A stretch of 57,703 bases of DNA from DASVVT01 sp036386415 (GTDB lineage: Bacteria > Acidobacteriota > Blastocatellia > Pyrinomonadales > Pyrinomonadaceae): contig DASVVT010000024.1 of NCBI GenBank assembly GCA_036386415.1, forward strand, positions 1 through 57,703. The letters run 5' to 3'. The position numbers and the translations under genes are program-made. Each line of letters begins with the position of its first letter. Within the stretch, counting starts at the first letter, position 1. The notes under the pieces were generated by a model. That model was not told the origin of the DNA. It saw only the letters and a program-made list of their open reading frames with translations, and ran no database searches. Below, piece after piece: positions 44,745 through 54,178 of this stretch.

Positions 44745-45922
44745 TTTCTATTCGCGCTTTGTAGACCTGGATAGAGATTCCTCACCAGATCAAACACCGT
44801 GACGATCAAGGCGAGAGCCATTAAAAAGGCCACGTAAGGTATCAGGACGGGTTTCACTTCATTGGGGAAGAGGTAGGGAACGTAGCACGCGAAAGACGCG
44901 CCGATGACAAGCACGGGGACGAAGAAGAATCTCGGAAAATAGAGGGCGTAGATGATCGAGAGCACGTCCGCCGGAAAGAAATATCTTTCGTGCATGTACG
45001 GGAGCGAGAAGGGCAACAGGATCGCCGATACGAGCGCCAGCTTGACGATGATATTCTTCTCGAATGCGACCCGGCTCTGATAGACGACAAAACAGAGCAG
45101 GAAAACCAGCGCCAGGGTGAAGAAGAGGCTGGCCTTCTCAATCACGCGATGATAAGGCAGCCACTGGTAAATGTTCGGCGCGTTCAAGGTCAATCGGCCG
45201 ATGTATTCCCCGGCATGACGTTGATGAATCAGCAAGAGGTTAACGAACGGCTTGCCGATCAGCCAGGCTGGCAGGATCAACACCACGTAGACTGCCGGAA
45301 TCCACAGGAAGACTCTGAGGGGCATCTCTTTCTTCAACAAGAGGAGCAGAAAGAGCGGGAATAGAAACACAGCCTGCAACTTCAAGGTCAGCGCGACGCC
45401 TAAAAAGATGACGGAGGCTGTGGGCTTCCTCTTCATTATGAAGTAAACAGAAGCCAGCAGGGCGGACGTGTAGATCGCATCACATTGTCCCCACATGGCG
45501 CTGTTCAGAAAGACGGTCGGCGTAAACAGCGTGATGAAGAACGAGAGAATCCAGAGAGTTTTGCTCTCGTATTTCAGACGGACGATGAGCATCACGAGCG
45601 CTGCGAGCACGAAGTCGAAGACGACGGAAAGCCATTTGATGGCGTACAGCTTCGGGATCGGGAGATAGGTGGTGAGCGACAGCAGATAGAGGTAAGGCGG
45701 CGTGTAATTGTAGAAGTCGTCCTTGAGAGCCCTGAACCCGCCATGATCGCGTATGTAGTCGTACCAGGGACTCAGAAAATAGCCGTAATCGCCGCTCTCA
45801 TACTTGAACAGCCTCATTCTGAGGATCAACGCGATAATCAGGCCGACGACCGAGAAGATGAGATTGTCGAGCGCGGCGATGCGCGACGAGATACGCGCGA
45901 CGTGAGTTTTAAGAGCTGGCAT
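44711..45922 (-). CDS. GT-C-fold mannosyltransferase-like membrane protein (Gpi18-like)
   Basis: 403 residues with nine or more membrane segments. After the first segment comes a loop with SGDYGYFLSPWYDYIRDHGG, with acidic residues placed as in GT-C glycosyltransferases. Further motifs are YTPPYLYLL, NSAMWGQCDAIYT and MHERYFFPADVL, typical of Gpi18-like or GT87-like polyprenol-sugar-dependent transferases. The donor, acceptor and pathway are not known; no glycan genes flank it. The genuine protein probably ends near LYPGLQSANR; the last eleven residues come from hairpin F2. ATG 45922 has GGGAGGATA-like sequence before it on the minus strand, a good ribosome site. Confidence 0.78.
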   Translation of the reverse strand: MPALKTHVARISSRIAALDNLIFSVVGLIIALILRMRLFKYESGDYGYFLSPWYDYIRDHGGFRALKDDFYNYTPPYLYLLSLTTYLPIPKLYAIKWLSVVFDFVLAALVMLIVRLKYESKTLWILSFFITLFTPTVFLNSAMWGQCDAIYTSALLASVYFIMKRKPTASVIFLGVALTLKLQAVFLFPLFLLLLLKKEMPLRVFLWIPAVYVVLILPAWLIGKPFVNLLLIHQRHAGEYIGRLTLNAPNIYQWLPYHRVIEKASLFFTLALVFLLCFVVYQSRVAFEKNIIVKLALVSAILLPFSLPYMHERYFFPADVLSIIYALYFPRFFFVPVLVIGASFACYVPYLFPNEVKPVLIPYVAFLMALALIVTVFDLVRNLYPGLQSANRNLNHRDTERSS

Positions 45923-46229
45923 CTATCCTCCCAGGTCTGAGGGAGCAAGCTTAAATCCGTCGCCTGTCCTAACACGTCACAGAGGGTTTAGAGAGTGACA
46001 TCCGCGCTCAGACGATAACAGGGATTTAGTTGAAGGTTAAATGCTTATAGTGTATGTTTTCGCACGGGACACCCCGCAACGATACACAATATCGTCCAAT
46101 TCAGTTAGAACGTGCAAGGGATGAGCTAGATCAAGCTAAAACAAGTAGGCTGCGAATCAATATGGGCGGCGGCTGAATGTGCATCCGGCCAACTGGTCTG
46201 CACCCGAAACGGATGGAGGCAAAATTCTA
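45923..46229. other. Divergent intergenic region with a candidate promoter
   Basis: About 300 bases without a convincing gene. TTGAAG (46030-46035) and TATGTT (46053-46058) with a 17-base spacer make a candidate promoter for the radical SAM gene. AT-rich compared with its surroundings. No hairpin repeat of the other families is seen here. Confidence 0.45.
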
Positions 46230-47966
46230 GTGGGCTCACCGAAGATTGTCCTGACGGCTTCGTCTACAGAAGCGAGCGAGTATAAGCACAGCATCTGGCA
46301 ACAGATGCTCTCGGCGACGATTCCCTATAAATACAGCAAGACGTTCTTCAACGAAGTTTCGTTCACCAACGAATCGTGGCCTGATGGACGTGCCAAGTAT
46401 GTGCCCAACGGTCTGCGCATGGTCGAGACGCTGCTCTTGAGAGACTACGCCGAGGCGGATGTCGTCACCTGCTACATCGAGAATCTCGAAAAGTTCGTCG
46501 GGCCGGAGACGAAGGTGCTCGCCATTCACGCCCACAACCCGCTCGGCATCTCTTACGCGACTGACGTCTATTCAAAGCTCGGCGGCGAGAACTTGATGCC
46601 GCTGAATGCCCACGAATTCCTGAAGATCATCACGCATCCGGTCATCAGAAAGTATCAGCCGAAGATCGTCGTCGGCGGCCCCGGCGCATGGCAACTGGAG
46701 AAAGCGGATCGCCTGGACGAGTTCAAGATCGACTACCTTATCGACGGCGAGATCGAGCACGTCTTCAGCGACCTTTTCCGGCGCATCATCGAAAATGATC
46801 CGGAGCTTCCACGCATCATTAAAATTCCGAAAGAGATGCAACCCTCTGTTGAAGAGATTCCGGTCGTGCGTCATCGCTCGACCTTCGGGGTGGTCGAGAT
46901 TACCCGTGGGTGCGGGCGCGGCTGTCAGTTCTGCTCGCCCGCGACCAAGGTCGGGCGCTCCTTTCCGCTTGAGCACATCATGGAGAGCGTGCGCGTCAAC
47001 GCCCGCGAAGGCGCGACGGAGATCATGATCTCATCCGAGGACATGTTCCTCTATGAGCAACTGCCGAACTTCATCACAAACGCGCCCGCGCTCGAAAAGC
47101 TTTTCCGTAGCATCATCAGTGTGCCCGGCATCAAGACGATTCAGACCTCGCACATCACGATGGCTCCGGTCGTCAAAGACCCGACGATTATCGAACGATT
47201 GACCCCGCTCCTGGTGCCCTATTCGCATGTTCATCACAAGGACTCGACCGATCCCGACCAGTGCATGATCGATCCGATCATCGGTCTTGAGACGGGCAGC
47301 CCGCGCCTCTTCAACACCTACATGAAGGGCAAGGCTTACCCCTATAAGGCTCACCAGTGGCGCGATGTCGTCTTGAAGGGGATGGAGATTTTGAACCGTC
47401 ACAACTGGTTCCCCTTCTGTACCTTCATCATAGGGCTTCCGGGCGAAACCGATGAAGATACAAAGCAATCGCTGGACATGCTCTCAGACCTGCGCGATGC
47501 CAAGGGAACATTCGTCCCGACGTGGTTCGTGCCGCTTGAAGACACGCGCATGGCGAAGAAGCAGAGCGCGAAGCTCATTGAGATGACCGACCTGCAATGG
47601 GAGTTTTTCTTCACCTGCTGGAAGTACAACCTGGAATTCTGGCACGGCGGCTCGCGCGCCAACGCCAAGTTCTCGCTCGGCGTCCCCTTCTACTACAAGA
47701 TGCTCGGCAAGCGTCTCTTCGGCGAAGGCATCAAATACCCGCTCTATCGCTTCGCAGGCGTGCCCGACCGCTTCATGCGCAAGCACCTCTACCTGGATTT
47801 TACGGGGCGCAAGCGCAACAAGACCGGCATGAAGCCGTTTGAGCAGGAGATCATTCCGGGGTTTGAGACCGTCAAGGGTCTCAACATGATCGACGCCAGC
47901 CAGTTGCAGCGCGCCAAGACCGGGATCGGAGCGAGCGTCGAGTCTATCCATGCCGCCGGTGATTGA
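46230..47966 (+). CDS. B12-binding-like radical SAM protein
   Basis: 578 residues from this start. The N-terminal third resembles a cobalamin-binding domain (VLAIHAHNPLGISYAT; IVVGGPGAWQLE; YLIDGEIEHVFSDLF). The radical SAM domain follows with CGRGCQFC (Cys228, Cys232, Cys235) binding the 4Fe-4S cluster. ISSEDMFLY and GLETGSPRLFNTYMKG are further family segments, with FIIGLPGETDED later. The C-terminal region is specific and of unknown role. The layout is that of BchE/HpnP-like enzymes (methylases, cyclases), substrate unknown. The frame is also open from GTG 46179; GGAGG at 46215-46219 favours GTG 46230. No biosynthetic operon accompanies it. Confidence 0.78.
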   Translation: MGSPKIVLTASSTEASEYKHSIWQQMLSATIPYKYSKTFFNEVSFTNESWPDGRAKYVPNGLRMVETLLLRDYAEADVVTCYIENLEKFVGPETKVLAIHAHNPLGISYATDVYSKLGGENLMPLNAHEFLKIITHPVIRKYQPKIVVGGPGAWQLEKADRLDEFKIDYLIDGEIEHVFSDLFRRIIENDPELPRIIKIPKEMQPSVEEIPVVRHRSTFGVVEITRGCGRGCQFCSPATKVGRSFPLEHIMESVRVNAREGATEIMISSEDMFLYEQLPNFITNAPALEKLFRSIISVPGIKTIQTSHITMAPVVKDPTIIERLTPLLVPYSHVHHKDSTDPDQCMIDPIIGLETGSPRLFNTYMKGKAYPYKAHQWRDVVLKGMEILNRHNWFPFCTFIIGLPGETDEDTKQSLDMLSDLRDAKGTFVPTWFVPLEDTRMAKKQSAKLIEMTDLQWEFFFTCWKYNLEFWHGGSRANAKFSLGVPFYYKMLGKRLFGEGIKYPLYRFAGVPDRFMRKHLYLDFTGRKRNKTGMKPFEQEIIPGFETVKGLNMIDASQLQRAKTGIGASVESIHAAGD

Positions 47967-48394
47967 GGCGGCCACCGCCGCCTCTTCAATCCTGAGAGTC
48001 TTCTTCAACGGAACGTGGCAGGGAGCGGGCGGCAAGCCTTCGGTTAGCTTTCTACATTCTCAAACCCCCTGGTGGCTCAATCTGCGTACCGGCCTTCCCG
48101 GTTGAGTATCCGCTGACGGGCTATGCCATGAAATGTTTTGTCTCATCCCATCATAATTTATAGAGATGGTAGGGTCTCTGCCCCGTTTACATTTATAAAC
48201 AGCGGGCTATCTCAGAAATTGACCCGCGACCCTCAACGGCCAGGCAGTGGCTACTCGATCTTTTCCCTGACTGTAGCTCTTTGACCTGAAGATTTTGTCT
48301 ACTTGTTAATTCGGCAGCCAGAGGCGCGCGGTGTGCGTCCCTTGGCTAAGCGCTAGGTTGCCCTGACATCGACTGAACAGTTGGAGGTACTAAA
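47967..48394. other. 428-base intergenic region
   Basis: No gene recognised. TTGACC (48281-48286) and TGTTAA (48304-48309) with a 17-base spacer are a possible promoter for the membrane protein downstream. GGCGGCCACCGCCGCC just after the radical SAM gene (47968-47983) can fold and may terminate it. Nothing else stands out. Confidence 0.35.
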
Positions 48395-49642
48395 ATGGCT
48401 CTTCGAGACTTCTTCACAAACCTCTTTCACCAGCGCAAAGCAGAGAGAGGTGGGCTTCCCGAATACACCTATTTCGACCACCTGTATAGTGAATACCTCG
48501 CGTTTAAATCGAGCATCAACGATGATGCGGCCCACGTGCTCTTCGACGATATTCATTCGTGCAGAAAAAAATTGAACCTTACGTGGAATGATATTTACGC
48601 CTTCGAATTGAACCTCGTCAAATTTCTTCCGCTCGAGACCCTGCGACGCAAGGATATAACCTTGCGTGCGAAGTTCCTCAGTGTCTTCGGTCAGAAAAGA
48701 TATGACGCATATATCGCTTCAGAGCCGCCAAATCCGGCGACCGAGAATGATCCCGAGAAGTTGCGCGCAGACATCAGATACTTGCTTGACGAGCTTTACC
48801 TGGTGTATGCCGCCGTGGTTTCGCGCGAAGGATTGCGCAAGTGGCTGACGGTTCGGGCCGGAGGGGCGACGCTCGCACTCCTGGTCATCATTATCATCTT
48901 TTTCCTGTTGAGCGCGGTGGGGAGTCCGTTGAGGGGCTTTAGTTTGCCTGTCCTGCCCATCCTGGTGGTGCTTTTTGCAGGAGCGATGGGCGGCTTTGTC
49001 AGTATGCTTCAGCGCCTCCAAAGCGCAACCAGCGAAGGCGACCCGATCTATAATCTCTCCGTCTTCTGGTACGGAGCCTACGCTATTTTCTTCGCACCAT
49101 TGACCGGGGCGATCTTCGCCGTACTGCTCTACCTGATGTTTACCGGCAGTATCCTGAAAGGACTATTCTTCCCCAACATTTACACCCCACGCGCATCTCT
49201 CGTAACTATCGCGCCGTCACCCTCACCATCCCCGTCGCCATCCCCGTCACCATCGCCATCGGTATCGCCTTCGCCCGCAACAGGCGTCTCACCGACGGTC
49301 ACTCCAACATCCAGTCCAGGAGCAACGCCTGCGGCGACGGCGAGCCCAACACCGTCGCCCAGCCCCTCGCCCCCGGCGGCAGGTAAGGCGACACCAACGC
49401 CGTCACCGTCACCAACGCCGTCACCATCGCCATCACCATCGCCATCGCCCACCGCCTCACCGACGCCGAGCGATAGCCTGTCGTTCAAAGACTTTTTGAG
49501 GAAGTCAGGACCGGTTGGCGGAACTGATTACGCGCTGCTCATCATCTGGTGTTTCATCGCCGGATTTGCAGAGCGTTTCGTGCCTGATTCTCTCAACCGG
49601 CTGGTCGCGAGTAAACAGGGAGAAGCCGAAAAGAAAACTTGA
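48395..49642 (+). CDS. Membrane protein with long Ser-Pro/Thr-Pro linker, unknown function
   Basis: 415 residues. A soluble N-terminal domain (1-150) is followed by hydrophobic segments at about 156-176 (LALLVIIIIFFLLSAVG), about 183-203 and about 225-252. A linker of about 95 residues (275-370) made almost only of Ser, Pro, Thr and Ala then leads to a C-terminal hydrophobic segment (DYALLIIWCFIAGFAERF). The linker is coded by a hexanucleotide-like run (CCATCGCCATCACC), which must be prone to length change. GGAGGT lies seven bases before ATG 48395. No enzyme motif is seen. The N-terminal and transmembrane parts look like those of channel or sensor proteins but no family is assigned. Confidence 0.7.
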   Translation: MALRDFFTNLFHQRKAERGGLPEYTYFDHLYSEYLAFKSSINDDAAHVLFDDIHSCRKKLNLTWNDIYAFELNLVKFLPLETLRRKDITLRAKFLSVFGQKRYDAYIASEPPNPATENDPEKLRADIRYLLDELYLVYAAVVSREGLRKWLTVRAGGATLALLVIIIIFFLLSAVGSPLRGFSLPVLPILVVLFAGAMGGFVSMLQRLQSATSEGDPIYNLSVFWYGAYAIFFAPLTGAIFAVLLYLMFTGSILKGLFFPNIYTPRASLVTIAPSPSPSPSPSPSPSPSVSPSPATGVSPTVTPTSSPGATPAATASPTPSPSPSPPAAGKATPTPSPSPTPSPSPSPSPSPTASPTPSDSLSFKDFLRKSGPVGGTDYALLIIWCFIAGFAERFVPDSLNRLVASKQGEAEKKT

Positions 49643-49685
49643 GTTCGTGCGGGCTTGATGATCGACGCTGCGCGCCGTCCAGACG

Positions 49686-50153
49686 TTAGCTTCTAGGTTC
49701 TCTGCCCCCGATTGTTTCAGCCACGTGGCCGGGGGCGGAGAACTCGTCCTTGATCTTCTGCAACAGCCAGAGCGGTTTGCCCTGCTCTTTGCGCCCTTTC
49801 ATCCTGAAGAGTCGCCAAGCGCCTTTCAGACGCTCGCCCTGAAGCTCAAACTTGAGCGAACCCTTGCGCCAGCTCTCAGCGGCGTCCGTGCCATCCAGTA
49901 GCTCAAACGTCCCGATGTCCCAGCGGTAGACCATCCCCGCCCCATAGCTCCCTTCGGGAAGCTCTCCCTTGAAGGTTAGATAAGAGAGCGAATGATCCTC
50001 AACTTCGACCGCCAGACGCTTCACCTGCGTGTCGAGCGACGGCCCCTTCGGGACAGACCAACTCTTCAGCACGCCGCCGATTTCAAGCCGGAAGTCCCAA
50101 TGAAGGTGGCTCGCATGATGCTCCTGCACCACAAATTTAGGCTTGCCCTTCAT
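49686..50153 (-). CDS. Stand-alone LigD-type 3'-phosphoesterase domain protein
   Basis: 155 residues matching the N-terminal phosphoesterase domain of bacterial DNA ligase D, which removes 3'-phosphate and ribonucleotides at DNA ends in non-homologous end joining. The diagnostic FVVQEHHASHLHWDFRLE with His and Asp/Arg catalytic residues is at 8-25. LKSWSVPKGPS, GELPEGSYGAG and WLLQKIKDEF follow. The ligase and polymerase domains are absent from the window. It starts eight bases after the Rieske-fusion gene, so it is co-transcribed with it. This pairing with an oxidoreductase hints at a stress response, though that is inference. Confidence 0.85.
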   Translation of the reverse strand: MKGKPKFVVQEHHASHLHWDFRLEIGGVLKSWSVPKGPSLDTQVKRLAVEVEDHSLSYLTFKGELPEGSYGAGMVYRWDIGTFELLDGTDAAESWRKGSLKFELQGERLKGAWRLFRMKGRKEQGKPLWLLQKIKDEFSAPGHVAETIGGREPRS

Positions 50154-50161
50154 CGAAAGCT

Positions 50162-51745
50162 CTATCGAGCATCTTCCTCGTCCGCGTCCACGGGCGGAAG
50201 GTCGCTGTTGGCCGGGCCGTTGAAGACATGCCCTCGGGCATCATAGCGTGAGCCGTGGCAGGGGCAGTCCCAGCTCTTCTCGTTCGCATTCCAGGCAACG
50301 ATGCAGCCCAAGTGACGGCAGACAGCAGAGACTTCGTGCACCTTGCCCGACTCATCGCGATAGGCCGCGACCTTCGTCAGACCGCGACGAATGATTGCGC
50401 CCTCACCCGGCGCAATCCCTTCAACGGAATCCACCTCGCCGGGCGTCACGTAGTCTGTGAACTGCGCGGCGACGTTGAGATTCTCTTTGGCGAATTCACC
50501 GGCAGCCCTGAGCGTGAGGCGCGAAGGATCGTAGAGTGTAGCCCACTCGTTCTCGCGCCCTATGATGAGATCGGTGAGAAGGATGCCTGCAATCGTGCCG
50601 TGTGTCATCCCCATCCCGGAATCGCCTGTCGCGATCATGACGTTCGGCGCGTCTAAAGGATTTCGCCCGATGAAGGCGACGCCGTCGATGGTCTCCATGA
50701 CCTGGCCTGACCAACGAAACTCTATCTCCTCCATCACGGGGAAACGTTTGCGCGCCCACTTTTCAAGCCGCGCGTAGCGGCGCTTGGCGTCGTGCTTCTG
50801 CCCCGTCTTATGATCTTCACCTCCGACGATCAGCACGTCGTAGCCACGGCCTTCATCGCCCGCGCCACGCGCTTCGCCTTCCTCCGCCATGCTCTGAATT
50901 CTCACGTAGTGGTAGGGGTCGAGCGTGTCCCAGTAGAGCGCCTTCGGGACTGTGCCGCGCGCCACGCGCGCGCCGATGACATACGTCAGATAGGGAGCCT
51001 GCTTGGTGTGTATGGCGAAGAGGTCGTTGACGGGAGTATTGGTCGCGACCACGACCCACCGGGCAGAGACGGTTGCGCCGTTCTCAGTTTCTATACGCGC
51101 ATTGTCTCCGCCTTCGATCTTGCTCGCGTGAGTCTCTGTATAGATGCGCCCACCGTCTCTACGGATCGCACGCGCGAGCCCGGCCAGATATTTGAGCGGG
51201 TGAAACTGCCCCTGGCGTGGAAAGCGCAGGGCTGCGCCGGTATCGAAAGCCTCAATGGGGGCGCGACGGACGCGCTCAACACCGTCGATCCCGGCGCGGT
51301 GCGCGGCCTTCAATTCATCATCAAGCTCTTTTTTCGACCTGTGTGCTCCTGTGAAGAGAAAGCCGTCGAGCCGCTCGAAATCGCAATCAATCCCTTCATC
51401 TGTGACGATCTGCTCGATGCGATCAATGGCCGCCGTGTGGCTCGCGGCTGTAAGGCGCGCCCCACGCTCTCCGTGCAGACGCTCGATCTCGTAGTAGCGG
51501 TCGTCAATCGCGTTTGAGAGATGAGCCGTCGTCCGTTCGGTCATGCCTGCGCCCACAGGCCCGTCATCCAGCACGACCACACTTTTGCCCTCGCGCGCCA
51601 GCAGGTAGGCGGTCGTCATCCCCGCGATGCCTGCGCCAACCACGCAAACATCCGCGCGCGTATCCTCTGCGAGCGCAGAAGACCCGGATGGGACATCAGC
51701 CGTCGCCATCCAGATCGAGACGGTGTTTCCAGAATCGCCCTGCAT
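50162..51745 (-). CDS. FAD-dependent oxidoreductase (DAO family) fused to a Rieske domain
   Basis: 527 residues. The N-terminal FAD-binding DAO domain (VCVVGAGIAGMTTAYLLARE at about 33-52; MIATGDSGMGMTHGTIAG near the C-terminal end of the domain) is followed by a Rieske [2Fe-2S] domain. The cluster ligands are Cys476 and His478 (CRH) plus Cys494 and His497 (CPCH). Such fusions occur widely in soil bacteria and act on unknown amines or other reduced compounds. ATG 51745 follows GAGAGAAAACT. It leads an apparent operon with the LigD-like gene downstream. Confidence 0.88.
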   Translation of the reverse strand: MQGDSGNTVSIWMATADVPSGSSALAEDTRADVCVVGAGIAGMTTAYLLAREGKSVVVLDDGPVGAGMTERTTAHLSNAIDDRYYEIERLHGERGARLTAASHTAAIDRIEQIVTDEGIDCDFERLDGFLFTGAHRSKKELDDELKAAHRAGIDGVERVRRAPIEAFDTGAALRFPRQGQFHPLKYLAGLARAIRRDGGRIYTETHASKIEGGDNARIETENGATVSARWVVVATNTPVNDLFAIHTKQAPYLTYVIGARVARGTVPKALYWDTLDPYHYVRIQSMAEEGEARGAGDEGRGYDVLIVGGEDHKTGQKHDAKRRYARLEKWARKRFPVMEEIEFRWSGQVMETIDGVAFIGRNPLDAPNVMIATGDSGMGMTHGTIAGILLTDLIIGRENEWATLYDPSRLTLRAAGEFAKENLNVAAQFTDYVTPGEVDSVEGIAPGEGAIIRRGLTKVAAYRDESGKVHEVSAVCRHLGCIVAWNANEKSWDCPCHGSRYDARGHVFNGPANSDLPPVDADEEDAR

Positions 51746-51814
51746 AGTTTTCTCTCTGAATGGAGTCTCCGCTTTTCAAATAAGAGAGACGGGCCGCACG
51801 CGCGCGCGTGTGAG

Positions 51815-51982
51815 CTATCGCTCTCCCTTGAGCCCTTTATCGCGCAGGTCTTCTTCTACCGTCTCCTCATCGCCTTCGGCTGTGCCAGGCGTCCTGCCCG
51901 GATCACCCGTCTGATTCTGGGCGCTCGATGATGTCCCGCCCGGATCACCCGTTTGATCGTCGCGTCTCTTCTCTTCTGCCAT
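51815..51982 (-). CDS. 55-residue disordered small protein with repeated QTGDPG motif
   Basis: Very hydrophilic protein, MAEEKRRDDQTGDPGG then SSSAQNQTGDPGRTPG and an acidic C-terminus (EGDEETVEEDLRDKG). The motif QTGDPG occurs twice, 13 residues apart. No cysteine and no aromatic residue. GAGGGGGAAGA lies immediately before ATG 51982, a strong ribosome site, which supports a real gene. An open frame continues to 52141 but that extension is hairpin C4. Lies between the Rieske-fusion gene and the Zn-ADH gene on the same strand. Function unknown. Confidence 0.6.
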   Translation of the reverse strand: MAEEKRRDDQTGDPGGTSSSAQNQTGDPGRTPGTAEGDEETVEEDLRDKGLKGER

Positions 51983-52001
51983 TCTTCCCCCTCTCTCAAA
52001 A

Positions 52002-52066
52002 AGTTTCGAGTTTCGAGTTAAAGAAAAGGTTTTGAACTCGAAACCCGAAACCCGCAGCCCGAAACC
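52002..52066. repeat. Hairpin element C4, TTCGAGT arms
   Basis: Left AGTTTCGAGTTTCGAGTT; right AACTCGAAACCCGAAACCCG then CAGCCCGAAACC. Between the small-protein gene and the Zn-ADH gene. Confidence 0.8.
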
Positions 52067-52070
52067 TGCT

Positions 52071-53243
52071 TTACGGTTTGAGCACGATCTTGATGCAGTT
52101 GTCCTGCTTGTGCTTGAAAATCTCGTAGCCTGCGGGCGCATCCTCCAGTTTCATGCGATGCGTGATGACGAAGGATGCGTCGATCTCGCCATTCTGGATT
52201 TTTTCGAGCAGCGGGCGCATGTACTTCTGCACATGCGTCTGCCCCATCTTGAGGGTCAGTCCCTTGTTGAAGGCTGCGCCGAAAGGAATCTTGTCGAGGA
52301 ATCCGCCGTACACGCCTGGAACGGAGACGGTGCCGCCCTTGCGACAGGCGTTGATCGCTTGTCTGAGCGCGTGCGGGCGATCCGTGGCGAGAAACATAGC
52401 GGTCTTCGCCCGGTCATAGAGAGCGTCAAGGCTTCCCGTGCCGTGCGCTTCGAGGCCGACGGCGTCGATGCAGGCGTCAGGCCCGCGCCCGCCCGTCGTC
52501 TCTTTCAGCTTGTCGAAGATATACTCGTCGTCGAAGTCGAGCGTTTCAGCACCGCCCTCTATCTCGGCCATGCGCAGGCGCTCCGGCACACGGTCGATGG
52601 CGATGACGCGCTCGGCTCCGAGCAGGTACGCGCTCTTGATGGCGAACTGCCCGACCGGCCCGCATCCCCACACGGCGATGGTGTCGCCCCGTTGGATGTC
52701 GCAGTTCTCCGCAGCCATGTAACCCGTCGGAAAAATGTCGGAGAGAAACAGCACCTGCTCGTCCGCAATACCTTCGGGAATCCTGACCGGGCCGACATCC
52801 GCGAACGGCACGCGCAGGTATTCTGCTTGCCCGCCAGCATAACCGCCAGTCATGTGCGAGTAGCCGAAGAGTCCCGCAGGCGAATAGCCGTAGAGCTTCT
52901 CTGCGATCCAGGCTTTCGGGTTCGAGTTGTCGCACAGAGACCACATCTGCTTCTGACAGAAGAAGCAGTTGCCGCAGGAGATCGTGAAGGGGACGACGAC
53001 GCGGTCGCCGACCTTCAGCTTCCTGTTTTCAGACCCGACTTCGACGACCTCGCCCATCGGCTCGTGGCCGAGGATGTCGCCCTTCTGCATCGTCGGGATG
53101 TATCCGTCGTACAGGTGCAGGTCTGAGCCGCAGATCGCCGTTGATGTGATCTTGATAATCGCGTCGCGCGGGTTGAGTATCTTCGGGTCGGGGACGTTCT
53201 CGATCCTGACATCCGTTTTGCCGTACCAGCAGAGAGCTTTCAT
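52071..53243 (-). CDS. Zinc-dependent alcohol dehydrogenase (FdhA-like)
   Basis: 390-residue medium-chain dehydrogenase. Catalytic zinc residues are Cys38 region (AICGSDLHLYDG), His in GHEPMGEV, and the structural zinc loop SCGNCFFCQKQMWSLC. The NAD-binding GCGPVGQ is in the second domain. The inserted segment HMTGGYAGGQAEYLRVP is typical of the glutathione-independent formaldehyde dehydrogenase-like subgroup, whose members oxidise formaldehyde or small alcohols. The substrate is not established. ATG 53243 lies after GGGGGTTT on the minus strand. Hairpin A8 separates it from the SRPBCC gene upstream. Confidence 0.9.
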   Translation of the reverse strand: MKALCWYGKTDVRIENVPDPKILNPRDAIIKITSTAICGSDLHLYDGYIPTMQKGDILGHEPMGEVVEVGSENRKLKVGDRVVVPFTISCGNCFFCQKQMWSLCDNSNPKAWIAEKLYGYSPAGLFGYSHMTGGYAGGQAEYLRVPFADVGPVRIPEGIADEQVLFLSDIFPTGYMAAENCDIQRGDTIAVWGCGPVGQFAIKSAYLLGAERVIAIDRVPERLRMAEIEGGAETLDFDDEYIFDKLKETTGGRGPDACIDAVGLEAHGTGSLDALYDRAKTAMFLATDRPHALRQAINACRKGGTVSVPGVYGGFLDKIPFGAAFNKGLTLKMGQTHVQKYMRPLLEKIQNGEIDASFVITHRMKLEDAPAGYEIFKHKQDNCIKIVLKP

Positions 53244-53261
53244 CTATAAAACCCCCTTAAT

Positions 53262-53347
<86 letters not shown>

Positions 53348-53350
53348 CTT

Positions 53351-54178
53351 TTAAGCCGTTGCGCTACGTCCAGATGACTGGCCGGTCGTGGTCGAAGTCT
53401 CGCCCGCCTCCATCACCTGTTTAAAGCGGCGCAGGTCTTCTTCGATCTGCTGTGAAGGCTCTTCGCCGAAGAGCTTGGCGATGGTCGCGCCAATGATGCC
53501 GCCCGGCGGATCGTACTTGAGGACGACTCTCACCTCCGTGCCCCGTCCCCCCGGCGCAGCCTGGAAGTGGACGCTTCCGGCGCTATCCACGTCCGCGCCT
53601 TCGAGCGAGCGCCAGGCGATCAACTCGTTCTCTTTCTCGTTATAGATTTCGGCGTCCCATTCGACGCTGCTGCCCGCAGGAGCTTTCGCCACCCAGTGCG
53701 AACGGTTGCCGCCCGTTGTGCGCACCGATTCGAGATGATTCATAAAGCGCGGCAGGTTCTCGAAGTTGCGCCAGAATTGGTAGAGTTCTTCCGGCGAGCG
53801 GTTGACCGTCACAGATTTCTCGACCTTGATGCCGCGCGACGCCGGAACGCTCACCACAGGGTTCTCGCTGCCGCCTGTTCCCGTCGTATTGATGCCAAGC
53901 GCGTGATACATCTCGCAATGCCCGGTCGTACCGCGATAAAGAAGGCTGCCGCCGACCAGCGCCAGCACAGCGCCGCCGACAGAGCCATTCGTAATGAGCC
54001 GCGTGATGCCATAGAGCGCAAGCGCCCCGCCACCGATAGACGACGCCCAGCGCTCAATCTCACCGACGTTGACATTGCCACGGCCATGACCACCGGGCGC
54101 GCTCTGCTGCATGCCGCCGGTTCCCTGATCGCTCGCGATGCCTGCCTCTTGAAGTGCTTCCTGCATTGATTCTGCCAT
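53351..54178 (-). CDS. SRPBCC-family protein with DUF2892-like membrane segment
   Basis: 275 residues. A glycine-rich N-terminal part, then two hydrophobic segments (SSIGGGALALYGITRLITNG; GAVLALVGGSLLYRGTTGHC at about 68-88) as in YgaP-like DUF2892 proteins. A SRPBCC/START-like ligand-binding domain (about 118-250, KVEKSVTVNRSPEELYQFWR; FMNHLESV) follows. Such proteins occur in stress-associated gene groups; ligand unknown. The frame opens at TTG 54229; ATG 54178 is preceded by GGAGACAAGG and begins MAESMQEAL. The C-terminus is Ser/Thr-rich. Confidence 0.82.
   Translation of the reverse strand: MAESMQEALQEAGIASDQGTGGMQQSAPGGHGRGNVNVGEIERWASSIGGGALALYGITRLITNGSVGGAVLALVGGSLLYRGTTGHCEMYHALGINTTGTGGSENPVVSVPASRGIKVEKSVTVNRSPEELYQFWRNFENLPRFMNHLESVRTTGGNRSHWVAKAPAGSSVEWDAEIYNEKENELIAWRSLEGADVDSAGSVHFQAAPGGRGTEVRVVLKYDPPGGIIGATIAKLFGEEPSQQIEEDLRRFKQVMEAGETSTTTGQSSGRSATA

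Noticed and set aside
50792..51517. Long plus-strand open frame opposite the Rieske-fusion gene
   Set aside because: Shadow of a convincing gene with FAD and Rieske motifs; its translation resembles no family.
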